Shown here: positions 12,111 through 23,465 of the stretch, one piece after another
Layout of the letters: each line of letters starts with the position of its first letter
How positions within the stretch are numbered: position 1 is the first letter of the stretch
Origin: Simmondsia chinensis
Taxonomy: Eukaryota > Streptophyta > Magnoliopsida > Caryophyllales > Simmondsiaceae
NCBI GenBank assembly: GCA_018398585.1
Contig: JAGTTD010000016.1
Coordinates: 20,693,212 to 20,757,211, forward strand
Reading direction: 5' to 3'
DNA length: 64,000 nt
The notes under the pieces: generated by a model
What the model was told of the DNA's origin: nothing
What the model saw: only the letters and a program-made list of their open reading frames with translations
Database searches by the model: none
Position numbers and translations under genes: made by a program

Positions 12111-12144
12111 GAGGTACGGTCCCTAAAAAATAAAACAAACACGT

Positions 12145-12410
12145 ATACATAATTTTTTTTTTTTAAATAATAATAAAAAAAAATTGAACACAATCGAACA
12201 CAAAAAAAAATCGAACACAATAAAAAAAATTTCAATCAAAAAATCAATAAAAAATAAAAAAAATGGATCAAAAATAATCAAAAAATTGATTTTATATATA
12301 TATATATATATATAATAAAAACGACAAATAAGTGATTAAATATATTCATACCAAAATAATGATAATCATAAATAAAGTATACATCAAAAACAATAAAGAA
12401 AAACGCAAAC
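12145..12410. repeat. A-rich low-complexity tract with (TA)n
   Basis: This is simple A-rich sequence with a TA repeat around 12293-12313. It separates the broken integrase from the minisatellite. No gene is seen. Confidence 0.6.
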
Positions 12411-12419
12411 GTTTAAACC

Positions 12420-13830
12420 GTAAATCCTTCTAAGGAAGGGGGGGTATAAATGTTTAAGCCATGAGGGCCGGCCGCAGCGGGCATGCGAAGCTCATCGGTC
12501 TCGCCTATGGCAAGCTAAGTCCGTAAGTACTTCTGAGGTAGAAAACACATAAACGTTTAAATCGTAAGTCCTTCCGAGGAAAGGGGATATAAACATGTAA
12601 GCCGTGAGGGCTATCCTCAACGAGCGTGCGAAGCTCGACGGTCACAACCACGGCCCATCAAGCTCGTTGGTCCGTCCAAGGCAAACAAGGTCCGTAAGTC
12701 CGCATGGTACCACCCACGGCAGGATGTAAAGCCCATCGTCAATCTACAGTAAACAAGGCCCGTATGTTCGTATGGTACCGCCCGCGGCAGGATGTAAAGC
12801 CCGTTGGTCCATCTGCGGCATAAGTCCGTATGGTACCGCCCACGACAAGATGTAATGCCCGTTGGTCCGTCCGCTACAAACAAGGCCCGTAAGTCCATAT
12901 GGTACCACCTGCGGCGGGATGAAAAGCCCGTTGGTCCGTCCACGGCAAACCAAGCCTGTAAGCCCGTAAGGTCTGCCCGCAGCAGGCATTAAGCTGTTAG
13001 GGCCGTCCGCAATAAGCGTGCGCAGCTCATCGGACTCGCCCACGACCCCTAAAGCTCGTTGGTCCATCTGAGGCAAACAAGGCCCATAAATCTATATGGC
13101 CCCCCCCCCGCAGCAAGACGAAAAGTGCGTTAGTCCATCTAAGGCAAACAAGGCTCGTAAGTCCATATGGTACCACCTGTGGCAAGATGTAAAGCCCGTT
13201 GGTCTGTCCGTGGCAAATTAGTCCAGTAAGTCTGTATGGTACTGCCCGCGGTAGGATGAAAAGCCCGTTGGTCTATCCGCGACAAACACAAATCGTGAGT
13301 CTGTAGATCCGTCCACAGCAGGCATAAAGCTCGTTAGTTCTTCCGCAGCAAACACAGACCGTAAGTCCCTAGATCCGTCCATGGTAGGCATAATGCTTGC
13401 TGGTCCATCCGAGGCAAACACAGACCGTAAGTTCGTAGATCCGTCCTTAGCAGGCATAAAGCCAGTAGGTCCATCCACGGCAAACACAGACTGTAAGTCC
13501 CCAGATCCGTGCACAGTAGGCATAAAGCCCGTTGGTCCGTCCTCAGCAAACACAGGCCGTAAGGTAATAGATCCATCTGCTGCAGGCATAAAGCCCGTTG
13601 GTCCATCCACAGCAAACACAGACCGTAAGTCTATAGATCTGTCACCGGCAGGCATAGAGCCTGTTGGTCCATCCGCCGCAAACATAGACTGCAAGTTCGT
13701 CGATCCATCTTCAGCAGCCATAAAGCCCATTAGTCCGTTCGTGGCAAACAAAGACCTTAAGTCCGTAAATCCACCCATGGTAGGCGTAAAACCCGTTGGT
13801 CCGCCCACAGCAAACAAAGACCTCTTGAAG
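12420..13830. repeat. 66-bp minisatellite array in element 2
   Basis: Units share CCCGTTGGTCC, GCAAACACAGACCGTAAGTC and AGATCCGTCC. The block GGCATAAAGCC recurs at spacings of exactly 66 bases between about 13455 and 13653. Units upstream of 13240 are a diverged subtype with ATGGTACCGCC. Because 66 is a multiple of three, the array stays open as a 22-residue protein repeat on both strands (for example the minus strand at 13218-14228). Such arrays between pol and the 3' LTR are typical of Tat elements; I do not read it as a real gene. Confidence 0.85.
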
Positions 13831-14278
13831 CAATGAAGATACGCAAGTTGTAAGCCCTTCCTAGGCAAGACAAGCTGTAAGCCCACTCGAGGCCGGCAAA
13901 AAACTAACTTATGAAACCATAAGCCTCTTCTAGACAAGAAAGACGCTGACGCAAACCAAGAGCCCCCAAGGGGCAACGCAAGCCGAGAGACCGCAATGGG
14001 CAGCGCAAGCTGCGAGCTCGCATAGGACAAGACGTGATGCTGATCCACGAGACAATAAGCCTCTTCAAGATAGGATGAGCACCCACACTTAGTCAAAATG
14101 AAGCAAGAGAATGAAGAAAAGCAAAAAAGGGGCGGATAGGCATTATAACAATAAATTACATAATACATCCTGGGTAAACTGTTCCTTTTACAAATGAAAT
14201 ACATCGAAGACAAGGATGGATCCTTCAAAAAACTAACTCAAAAAACTTGCTACTGGAAGACTTTATACAACCTATCCT

Positions 14279-15360
14279 TCACTTCTGACAAAACAACAAA
14301 GAATAGAACAAAGCCCTACTGAGGAGGGGTAGGGGGAGTGGCCTTTGAAGCATCCGACGAAGAGGCCAAGCCAAGCCAAGCCTCCCCCCTTTCGCGTCCT
14401 CAATAACGAAGCGGTAAACATCCTTAAGGTAGGGGATCTCAAGACTCGGCTCCAAGAGCTTCGCCTTCCTCACAGCGAGGCTGACTATCGAAACCTTTCC
14501 AGTACTGGTGAACACCATGATCTCGAAACTTGGGACCCCTCTTTCAGTCTGCAACGGCATGAGCAACTTTCTACAAGACTCGGGAGATGACGGCATCCTA
14601 CTCTGACACATGAAGCTCTAGCTCTCGAAGCCGTGTAGCCTGCTCCGCAATATGAGCCTGCAACGCCAAATTAACCAAACAAAGCTCCATAGCCTCTTGT
14701 GCAATCCATCTCTAGCTGGAAACGGTGACAGCTTACCACATGAAGAGCTGACAAAAGAAAAAACAGAACAAAGAAAGTGGGAGTTAGAAAAAGACAAGGA
14801 AAACAGTCAAAGGTAACGCAAAATACCATAGAAGTAGGACAAGCTACGTGTGAAAGGAAAACAGGTGCATTCTCAAGAGACATCTCAGACAAACGAGTCA
14901 TGCCCTCAGGCTAGCGGTGTCGTGGGCACATCCCTCAACAAGCTTCTACGTCGCTCGAAAAGGCAGAACCGCACGGGATCGTAAAGGAAGTGGCTCCCCC
15001 AAAATCAGGGGCATACAGACCAAAGCCTCCCGGCCCCTAAGACGGATTTAAGATTGCCACTGTTTTCCCCTTCTGAACTGAAAGTGATGGCAGCCTTCCC
15101 AGGTCATGAAAAATGTCTAGGACCCACTTAAGGTCCGGCCTGGAAGCAGGGCGCCTGGCATTGGGGAAATGCACAACGAGACCTTCGAATAGAAAAGGCA
15201 TAGGTTCCGTCACGTTCGAACCCGAAGATCCCATAACCTCAGGAGCAACCAAAACCCTCCCAACTGCCCCGGGGTGGGGGAATGCCACCTTAGCTGTCGG
15301 GATCCCTGTCGTGACGACAGACTCCGGCACCGCCTCGCCACTGACCGACATCTTGGGGTG
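14279..15360 (-). pseudogene. C-terminal part of antisense ORF, element 2 (tentative)
   Basis: Open stretches on the minus strand (15351-15037 and 14611-14279) continue downstream of the recognisable domain at 15905-16476. They are not clearly homologous to anything I know. Their place and strand suggest they are the distal part of the same extra ORF. Confidence 0.35.
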
Positions 15361-15904
15361 AGACGCGTAGATGTCGGCCGAATCCGGGGCCGCCTCCCCT
15401 TGGCGGATGCGTGGTCATTTCACAGCCCGTGGATTAGAAGAGTCAGTTGAAGGATCCAGAGTGAGAACTACCACTGACAGTCAGGCAGATGAAGCAATCA
15501 CAAACGGAGCCCGAGTAGGACCCCGCTCCTCGGATGAACCCAATGGCGGAAACATGCCTGTGACATCGATGCTCGCTAGCTCGTCCACTGGAGAAGACTC
15601 AAGAAAGAAGAGAAGAAAATATCAGTATAATATAACAAATTAAAGAAGATGAAACACATATAACAAGCACATGGCAATCATTAAAAAAAAAAGTGGGGGA
15701 GAGGGGCACGAGAACAAGCAACCAATTACCTGAAAAAGGATTTTGGGAGAGCCTCGCCTTAACGAGCACTAGTTCCTGCTCGAGTAGCTCCTTACAAGCT
15801 ATGAATTTCTCGCCCGTGGAGTTTTTGTCAAAATAACGAACAATCCACTTTTCATGGGAAATCAGGAGCCTCCTTTTCTCTAGACGTAGGCGTTGTAGTG
15901 TACC

Positions 15905-16752
15905 TCACGTCGTCAAGAACAACGGGGCAGAAGGAGGTTTGATCCAAACAAACTTATTCTCCCATTTCTTCACATTAGTAGGGTTGTGTTTCATAATGGC
16001 AAAGCGCCCCCTGCCCCTGCCCTCTTCAAAGGCAGCCACATGTCTAAAATACCTAATTTTAAAAAGAATATCAAAACCCCCAGTAGAAGGAGTGAAACTA
16101 TTTACATAACGCGCAAGTAAAAAACCATACACATTTCTAAACCAGTTAGGGATAGCTTGTCCTGAGCATATATTAGAACGATGGAGCAATTGCTCCACTA
16201 AGGGAGGCTGAACGCCTGCCACTAAAGAATCTCGGGGAAGACAGAAACTACCCTCTCTCGGAGGAAATAATAGACAATCATCCGACCGAGGACCTTACAC
16301 CTCGTAATCCTCCGGAATATAATCTTAGAGTGAATCACGGAAACACCATCATCGCCTAAGGTACTCAACACAAAAGTCCCTAAGGGACGAATCCGAGAAA
16401 TCTCAAGGAATCTAAATTGTAAGGGCGAACTCTCGTACGGTGAACGCTGACGTGACAGCTCCTTGACAATGCCCACAATCTCGGGAGACGAGCTGACCTC
16501 GCACCGAACCTCCGAAGAAGAAGCCTCAACAAAACTCTACTTGTGTTCCATCAAGAGGGAAGAAAACTGTAAAAGACAAATGAAAATAAAATACGTATAA
16601 AGACTTAAAAATCTTACTTGTATACGGAAGTCCGGGATAGGCGGCAGTAAGGGTAGACACAACTGCTGAGAGGAGTACCCAGCCTCCGAAAACTCCTCAT
16701 TTTTCCCGGTTACCACGGTATCCTCGACCCAACAGAGGTCTCCGTCCGGCAT
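15905..16752 (-). pseudogene. Antisense ORF of element 2, gypsy-type transposon domain
   Basis: On the minus strand two adjoining frames give LQFRFLEISRIRPLGTFVLS, then LLFPPREGSFCLPRDSLVAG, then QAIPNWFRNVYGFLLARYV, FDILFKIRYF and NVKKWENKFVWIK. Block for block this matches the plus-strand ORF of element 1 (for example QAMPNTYRNI-GFLLGYF and NLKNWLSKFIWLK). It is antisense to element 2 and lies between pol and the 3' LTR. A frame change near 16222 splits it. Upstream, at 16537-16752, is a probable N-terminal piece that may end at a splice site. The protein's role is unknown. Confidence 0.7.
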
Positions 16753-17450
16753 CTCCTCTCTCGGTTGTCTTAACTCAAACGGTCAAGAGAAAAGAAAATG
16801 AGGTAGCGTACTAACCAAAACCCAACCAACCCAAGCCCCAGAAGAACAAGATAAAACAATCTTTGTCCAAAGCCCACTTCAGTGAAACACGAAAAAAAGG
16901 GAACCCAAAAAACTCACTTGGAATACACCCAAGGTAGAAGAAACCACACTAAGACAACCTAACACAAAATATGTACACTCATCAAGTACTCAATCAACAA
17001 TAACACCAATACGAGCAAAAATAACAAAGGGGTGAGCTAACCCCCTAACTCGCCCCGATGTCCAAAAAAAATTTTAAAGCAAAATACTTATGTTCGTAAA
17101 TAAACTAAAATAAAGAAAAAGTCAAACAAAGGCTAAAAACGAGGGCCCTAACTCGCCTTGGAATCAAAAAACAAAAAAGCCATGCATGTCCTAAGAACCG
17201 AGCCCCCTTTAAAAGGCACCTCGAAAAATGACCCAATTCGGGTAAAAAATCCAAAAACCCATCCCCTGCGAAGATCCTCGGGGTGAGAAGCTATCTCTCC
17301 CAAAAACCACCCCATCTCATCCCTAAACACTCCAAAACAGGGGAAAACATACCTGTGTAGTCGAGTCCTCTCGAAACCCAAGCCTGAAAACTCCGAAAAT
17401 AAGCCAAAACAAGTCGAAATACGCAAGTAAAGGGTGGGGAGAGGGGGACC

Positions 17451-17482
<32 letters not shown>

Positions 17483-18100
17483 AAAAGAAAGAAAGAAAGA
17501 GTTTAGAGTTTAAAAACCCAAAAGTAAAAGAAAAAGGAATTTAAGAAAATAAAAACCGAACACCTTTTTCGTCGAAAAAAACTCCAACACTCGTAAACAC
17601 AATAAATAAAACCAAAACATGGCAAAGAAAAATGAAACAGAGCAAAAATAAACACAAGACGAGGCAAGCCGGACCGAGAGATCCCAAAAAAATATAAAAA
17701 TATATATATACATGTATATAAAATAATAATAAATATAATTAATCCGAAAGTCGAAAACACTATCAAACAATGCCCTATGCAACAAAGACAAAACATACTA
17801 TCAATCGAAGCAATTGGAGACATCCAAAATGGTAAGGATAGAAATACACCAAAAGCTTCAGATTCATTAAAACAGAAATCGTGTTACTACTTACATCAAC
17901 ACACCTTGAACTGCCGTACACCTCCCCACACCGGGAGTAACAAAAAATGACGAGCTACAAGGCCTGAAGATACAAAAAGCATACTACAAAAAGTAAAGCA
18001 AAATACAACAGACCGACGCCACATCCTAAAACGGCAAGGTAGGACCCGGCAACTCGGGATGGAGGGTCCCCACGTACGGAAATAGAAAAAGCAAACCCCG
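16753..18100. other. Element 2 interior without clear gene
   Basis: It has no recognisable protein. It contains a GA-rich microsatellite around 17451-17475, and open frames on the minus strand (17148-17426, 17503-17823) that are hydrophobic or low in complexity and match nothing I know. Confidence 0.5.
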
Positions 18101-18583
18101 GTACGGATACTGCCCCAAATGCTCCAAAATCCCGTGCCCCGGTCCGTCCAAGCGACATCGATATAATCTGTCCGCATAGGCCATAATCAAATATTGGCCC
18201 GAGATGGAGAACCCGGTGACATGAAAACCGCCAAATGCTCAGGGGATCCGAAACCTATACTCATCACTAGCCGCACTCCAAAAAGGGAACCACTGAACAA
18301 GACCAGACACAGCGAAGCGGCAAAGGTCGAACTGCCATCCCAGCAAAATATACCCGCATCATCGCTCCCAGCAATGCTCCGATGGACCCGTGACGAGAAG
18401 AATGAAAACTCTGCCGTGTTCAAGACAGTGTTCCAACGAACCACATAAGTGCGATAAAAGGGACAGTGGTCCGAGATGTAAGAGCCCATGTCCGACATCG
18501 GAGAAATCATATCGTTGACACAGGCAGGGACATGAAACAGCAGGTTCCGCCCTTCAGCATAAAGCTCACCCTTGTAGACTCAA

Positions 18584-19010
18584 TCATCTTCCGAGGCGAA
18601 CACCTTGTGAGAATTCGACTATTCCCCTCTGTCGGACTCTAGGTTGTAACCATAAACCAACTGGTGAACAAGGAAGCCGAACGACTCGGCTGGACCCCAA
18701 CATCCGAGAATGGCCGTCATGGGGCATTGAACAAATGGGGCCAGGACCCCCCGGTAAGAGAACCCAGCAGGAGGTAAAAGCGAGTGGCAGGGTTGAAGAT
18801 AGAAAGATGAGATGGGCCGATTGGGTTGAATTCCCGACACAGAACCAGCCCCCCGTGACATCCAAGAATTCTCCAATAACCTGAAAGGAACTCCACTGAG
18901 GACTGAGGAATGATCCTCCCCGAGTTGGGTGTACCAGGGAAGACGGAAACATCATCGGGGTCTACATAGCAATGGGACCGAACCAACACGCCATCAATAT
19001 AACGGGTCAT
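18584..19010 (-). pseudogene. F-box-associated-like gene fragment captured in element 2
   Basis: The minus strand reads ILGCHGGLVLC, then LSIFNPATRFYLLL and, after a frame change near 18730, SFGFLVHQLVYGYN. This order resembles plant F-box proteins, whose C-terminal half typically has a C/S-N/H-G-L-V-L motif, then W/F-N-P-A-T-R, then G-F-x-Y-D. No F-box motif itself was found. It lies 300 bp from the 3' LTR and is antisense to the element, so a captured host fragment is a reasonable reading. The family call is tentative. Confidence 0.4.
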
Positions 19011-19305
19011 AGAACGAGATGCTTGGGTGTTTATGAAGCGTCGCGTACCGATGAGGTGAGAGTGGGAACGAGACAGGAATTAAAATCACAAGAGGAACTT
19101 CACTGAATGATAAGAAAAAATCTCTAAAGTGATTCCAAATCGGCCATCGCCTGACCGAGATACAACAGCAACAAGAAGAGCAATGTAGTGTGAAATTCCA
19201 AGTACGAAGAGAAGATGGCTTGAGAAAACAAGTGACTCTATAGCTCTCATATTTATAAAGTTAAGCCGCAAACGAGAATCATTTGCAAAGTGGCGAGGGA
19301 CCAAC

Positions 19306-19784
19306 TGATAACTCTTAACAAAACAGCATCCAAATAAAGGAGACGTGGCCACCCGGACATAAGTGCAACTTGGACCGAAATGCACCCCTGGAGCACGACT
19401 TCGAAAGTCTACTTTCGACCAAGAAGAAATGAGCACATCTCGCCGACATGACGCGTCCCGGAATCCAAGTAGAAGAAGGTCCCCCGGGTAAATGAAACGC
19501 GGCCACTGGGCGAAATATAGCCCCCTAGTAAAGCACAGCTTTTCAACGAATTCTTAAGGAAAAACTCTATAAATAAGGCTCAGGATCTTAGAGAAAGCTA
19601 AGTTCACTGCTTTCCCTTCATAAACAGTTGAAGGACCTCAAGAGCAGGGATACCCCCCGTTTTCTCTTTCTTTCACTTGTACTCAACCAAAATATCCTTA
19701 TAAGCAAATTCATTAATTAATAAAAATTTGATAAAAGTTTTAAGTCTGAGTTTGACCTTTCACGAAAGAACCTGTACCAAAACA
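19306..19784 (+). repeat. 3' LTR of element 2 (internally deleted)
   Basis: It starts TGATAACTCT, ends CCAAAACA and matches both ends of the 5' LTR. It lacks about 300 bp of the 5' LTR's middle. A purine-rich stretch (AAAGTGGCGAGGGACC) just upstream fits a polypurine tract. Confidence 0.85.
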
Positions 19785-20555
19785 TTACTCAAAAAATTTC
19801 ATTAGCAGAATCACGTCTACGCAGTTCTTTCGCGTTCTACCAAAGGTCGTCAAGTGTACACGACGCCGGTCTCGCATGCATGCGGCAGGTGAAGTTACAA
19901 CGATGCGCCATCTATCCCAATACTGTACACATCAAAGGAATGAAACAAATATTAATTTATCCAATTTTAATATATGTTTAAAGACTGAAACATACATGAC
20001 AGGAATTTATTAAGTCAAAAACTAATAATTATTTATTCATATATACAACAAAATATAAAAAAATTTTCTGAACTTTACAATTAAATATAATACATTTCCT
20101 AAATTTTTAATTTTATAAAATAGCCCCCTGAACTTTATAATTAAACACTCATGTATTTTCAATTTCAAAAAATAACCCTTAAACTTTGTTTTTCCGCACA
20201 ACTCACCACGTTAATAAATTTGAAAATTAAGACAAGATATGAGAAAAAAATTAAGAAAAAAATTTGAAACTATAATAATATTTTTTTTAACTTTGAAAAA
20301 AATTATGTTAACAAATTTAAAATTAGAATAATGTATGAATCTAAAAATCAAGGGTTTTCTACTTTTATATAAAAGATCAAAATTTTAAATTTATACATAA
20401 AAAATAGGGGCTTTTCGTTTCTGAGCAAAATATAAGAGATTTTCTAATATTATTAAAAATTATTTTTTAATTAATTATACTAAAAATATTATAAATTTAG
20501 AAGATAATAAAATATTTTTTAAATTTTCATTAAAAATACTATAAAATAAAATATA

Positions 20556-20917
20556 GGGTTATTTATGCCAAAAGGTCCCTGTACTTCCTCCATTCTATCA
20601 ATTTAGTCCTTGTACTTTTAATTTTATCAATTTAGTCTTGATACAATTTAAAATGTGTCAATTTGGCTCTTAGAGAAAAATTATGTTAAGTTTTTAATAA
20701 AATTTTTAATGGCTCGACTATGAATTGGATTAAATTGAGTAAACAAATAAAGTTATAATAAGCTACTTGCATCTAATATAATTTTTTTCGTTTAATATTA
20801 TATCATTAATATAACTTAAAGTTAATCAAAGGATTAAATTGATACATTTTGAATTATTCAGGGATTAAATTAAAAGAACGAGGACCAAAGTACAGGGACC
20901 CTTGGCATAAATAACCC
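20556..20917. mobile_element. MITE with 9-bp TSD, nested in element A
   Basis: The TIRs read GGGTTATTTATGCCAA(A/G)GG followed by TCCCTGTACTT at both ends. A perfect 9-bp duplication TAAAATATA flanks it (20547-20555 and 20918-20926). Nine-base duplications are typical of Mutator-like elements. At 362 bp it carries no coding region. Confidence 0.85.
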
Positions 20918-21020
20918 TAAAATATAATAAATCTTTTAATAATATAAATTTAAAAATTATATTAAATTTGTTAATAGTATGAAATTAAAAACTTGAAAAT
21001 AAGCTATGGAAAAATATTTA

Positions 21021-21556
21021 GGGGTTATTTAAATTTTAATACCCTATCATTTTTGAAAATAATAAAAAAGACCCTAATATTTTTGAATTATTTAAAAGGC
21101 TTCTAAGGTTTTATTGCATTAATAAAAAGGTTCCTAAATTTTTATTGCATTAACAAAAAGGCTCATCTCTGACATGATGATGTCAATTTTAGTCCGCAGA
21201 GCTTATGTGACAGCTGTGTTTTACTAATGCTACAGTAAAATGACAAAAATAACCTTTAATAACTATAGTTTTAAACAAGTTAAAAATAAATGGTTTTTGC
21301 ATAATACAACATCTCGAATTTCGTAGTTATAAAGTAAGAATAAGGACATTGAAGCATATTTAAGGTCATTTTATTATAGCATTAATAGAATGCAGTTGCT
21401 ATGTCAGCTTTGTCGATGGCAAAGGACATTATCACTCTTGATAGGGGCTTTTTTATTAATACAAGAAAAAGGTAGGGACCTTTTTAATAATTCAAAAAGA
21501 TCATGGTCCTTTTTATGATTTTCAAAAACGTCGGGGTAGTAAAATGTGAATACCCC
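21021..21556. mobile_element. MITE nested in element A
   Basis: The ends are inverted: GGGGTTATTTAAATTTTAAT with ACCC on the left matches the reverse complement of the right end (GGGGTATTCACATTTTACT), and GTTTTTGAAAAT with ATAAAAAGG follows on both sides. The presumed duplication is imperfect (about 6 of 9 bases). A related copy starts near 36440. Confidence 0.6.
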
Positions 21557-22015
21557 AAAGTTTAAAAAGTTCAAAAACCAAATTTAAAAAAAAATATTAT
21601 TATATTTTTTCGAACATTTTTCAAAAAATTTTGTTTCAAAATTTTTAATTTCATACCCCTTTTTTTTCTAGTTTCAAGTTTATTAATATATAAAGCGTGT
21701 CTTATGTTTACTAACAAAGCTCAGGGGATGAATTATGTATAATAATAAAGTTCAATGTCCAAATTGAAAGTGTAGAGGATATATTGTATTTAATTATGAA
21801 GTTCAGGAGGCTATTTTGTGAAATTCAAAGGGCAAAGATTGTGTTGTGTTTAATTGTAAAGTTCTGAAGGTGTTTCTATATTTTGCTCTATATATAAACA
21901 CAAAATGTTGAAAGGAAATTGTCTTGACATAGGGCATAGTATTTGTATTATATCCAAGTGTTATGATCCTAAGATCATAACCTAGCAAAAGAAGAATAGA
22001 GTTTGTGGTGAGAAA

Positions 22016-22420
22016 TGTTGAGGATTCCCCACATATAAGCCTATATAGTAGAATCCTACATTGGAATTGTGAGAGTGAAGAGATCTATTCATAAGCCTAG
22101 TGGTTCACTCCACCTATTGCCAATTGATTTTAAGATGGAACCCCACTTGGGCTTATATATAGATATCATGTATACCAACTTCGTGAGCCGAGCCTTAAGG
22201 CTCGGTGAAATTTTACATGGTATTAGAGCAGGTTAATGATCCTGATGTCTTGTTTGTCGGACCATGACGTCGTAAAGAAGGATGCACTTAAATTTGTTGA
22301 ACCGAGGACCTCTCCAATGAATGCTGGATCCAAGTGGATCGGAGAAGGCGAGTGTTGCATTTGTCATAGACTCACATGTGAGGGGGAGTGTTGAGCCTCA
22401 AGGCTCGGTGAAATTTTACA
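22016..22420 (+). mobile_element. TRIM-like mini-retrotransposon with collapsed 3' LTR
   Basis: A 202-bp 5' LTR (22016-22217) runs from TGTTGAGGATTCC to GGTGAAATTTTACA. TGGTATTAGAGC follows at once, a primer-binding site for initiator tRNA-Met. After about 170 bp without coding capacity comes GTGAGGGGGAG, a polypurine tract, and then TGTTGA joined directly to GCCTCAAGGCTCGG and AAATTTTACA (22389-22420). The 3' LTR thus keeps only its two ends, 32 bases in all. The LTR end contains the small hairpin GAGCCTTAAGGCTC. Confidence 0.7.
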
Positions 22421-22810
22421 GAAGAAGGAAAGGATTGAGATGAGAGAAAGAATATATGATTCAATTACCAATTAACACATTATGCTTCGCAATATAAACT
22501 TAGGCTATTTATACAATCAACTAATCATAACCAACTTGAAAACCCCCCAACTAAACTCCAGCCAAAACCTTAGCCTACCTAACTAACTTGTACCCAATTT
22601 CTAATTCTCTAAAACATCATACAATCATGACACCGAGAAAGATATTAGGTGCCAAAAATGAACAAAAATATACATCTTTTTTTTTTACCAATTAAAAAAA
22701 AAAAAAAAAACCCTACAAAGTTCATAAAAGTATAAAATTTGATATTAACTTTTCCATTTAAAATATGCCGTTGTACTTTTTCGAAACAATTTACCCTTGT
22801 ATATTAAACG

Positions 22811-23161
22811 TGTTATAAAACTATAGAGATATTATACTCTATAGGAAGATAATAAAAGACAGACTCATATATACTCGAAGAAAAATAGCAAGTATTTTAT
22901 ATCAAAACCAGAAAACTAGAGAAAATTTTCTTTTATTCAAATAATTTTTTTCTTATTTTATAAAATATTCTCCACTCAGCTCTTACTTCTCAATTTACAA
23001 ACTTTATTTGTTTCTCTCTCTTTTTTTTCTTTCTTTTTTTTTTTTTTGCTTTCTTCTACGTATTTTCTGTTCACTTCTTTACATTTATATACTCACATAA
23101 AATAACGTGAGTCATACAACTAGTGAGTAGGAATACAACACATATGTGACACGTGTCACAT

Positions 23162-23193
<32 letters not shown>

Positions 23194-23293
23194 TATAAAT
23201 GTCTTTTACATAATTTTTAATTTTCTAGGATATTTAATAATATCCAAATTCGAACCTAAAATTATATCTGAAAAATATCCAATATTTACAACA
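22811..23293 (-). repeat. 3' LTR of Copia-1
   Basis: Its plus-strand borders are TGTTATAAAACT and ATATTTACAACA. The adjoining bases, read on the minus strand, are CAAAGGGGGAG, a polypurine tract. It contains an inverted TATA-like string near 23080 and a (TA)n run around 23168-23191. No second copy was seen. Confidence 0.65.
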
Positions 23294-23465
23294 CTCCCCC
23301 TTTGAATATTTTTCGTTTATAACGGGACATAGAGTCCAAGTTTGATACGCCTGCCTCGTTAAAAACCTTACCAGGAAAACCCAGTAGGAAAAACCATAGC
23401 GAAGGAAAAAAGAGTACAGCTCATATTTAACTCCCCCACATGTGAACATATTAGTAAGGAGCGTT

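Larger units (their letters stand above)
7574..19784 (+). mobile_element. Tat-lineage Ty3/gypsy retrotransposon, decayed (element 2)
   Basis: LTRs at 7574-8351 and 19306-19784 start TGATAACTCT and end CCAAAACA. The flanking 5-mers are GTACT (7569-7573) and TTACT (19785-19789), one mismatch apart. Inside, in order, are a primer-binding site, gag, protease, RT, an RNase H remnant joined by a deletion to part of the integrase, a 66-bp minisatellite, a minus-strand extra ORF and an F-box-like fragment. This is the Tat/Retand plan, with a long 3' region and an antisense ORF. Frameshifts, nonsense codons and deletions throughout show it is dead. Confidence 0.85.
20046..21888. mobile_element. Mutator-like non-autonomous TIR element A
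   Basis: The two ends are inverted copies for more than 120 bp. The left end reads CAAAATATA, then CTGAACTTTACAATTAAA, then ATAGCCCCCTGAACTTTAT. The right end is the reverse of CAAAATATA, CAGAACTTTACAATTAAA and ATAGCCTCCTGAACTTCAT. The interior is AT-rich and noncoding. The same family recurs at 34896-36142. Flanking bases are TA-rich, so the target-site duplication is not decisive. Two further MITEs lie inside. Confidence 0.65.

Noticed and set aside
12420..13900. Regular 66-bp repeats that could suggest a CRISPR-like array or a repetitive protein gene
   Set aside because: There are no constant repeats with variable spacers, since the whole unit is repeated. The tract sits inside a plant retrotransposon at the place where minisatellites are expected, and no start context, splice sites or homology support a gene.
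17503..17823. Hydrophobic minus-strand open frames that look like membrane segments
   Set aside because: They come from AT-rich low-complexity sequence; hydrophobic codons are expected there, and no homology or start context supports them.
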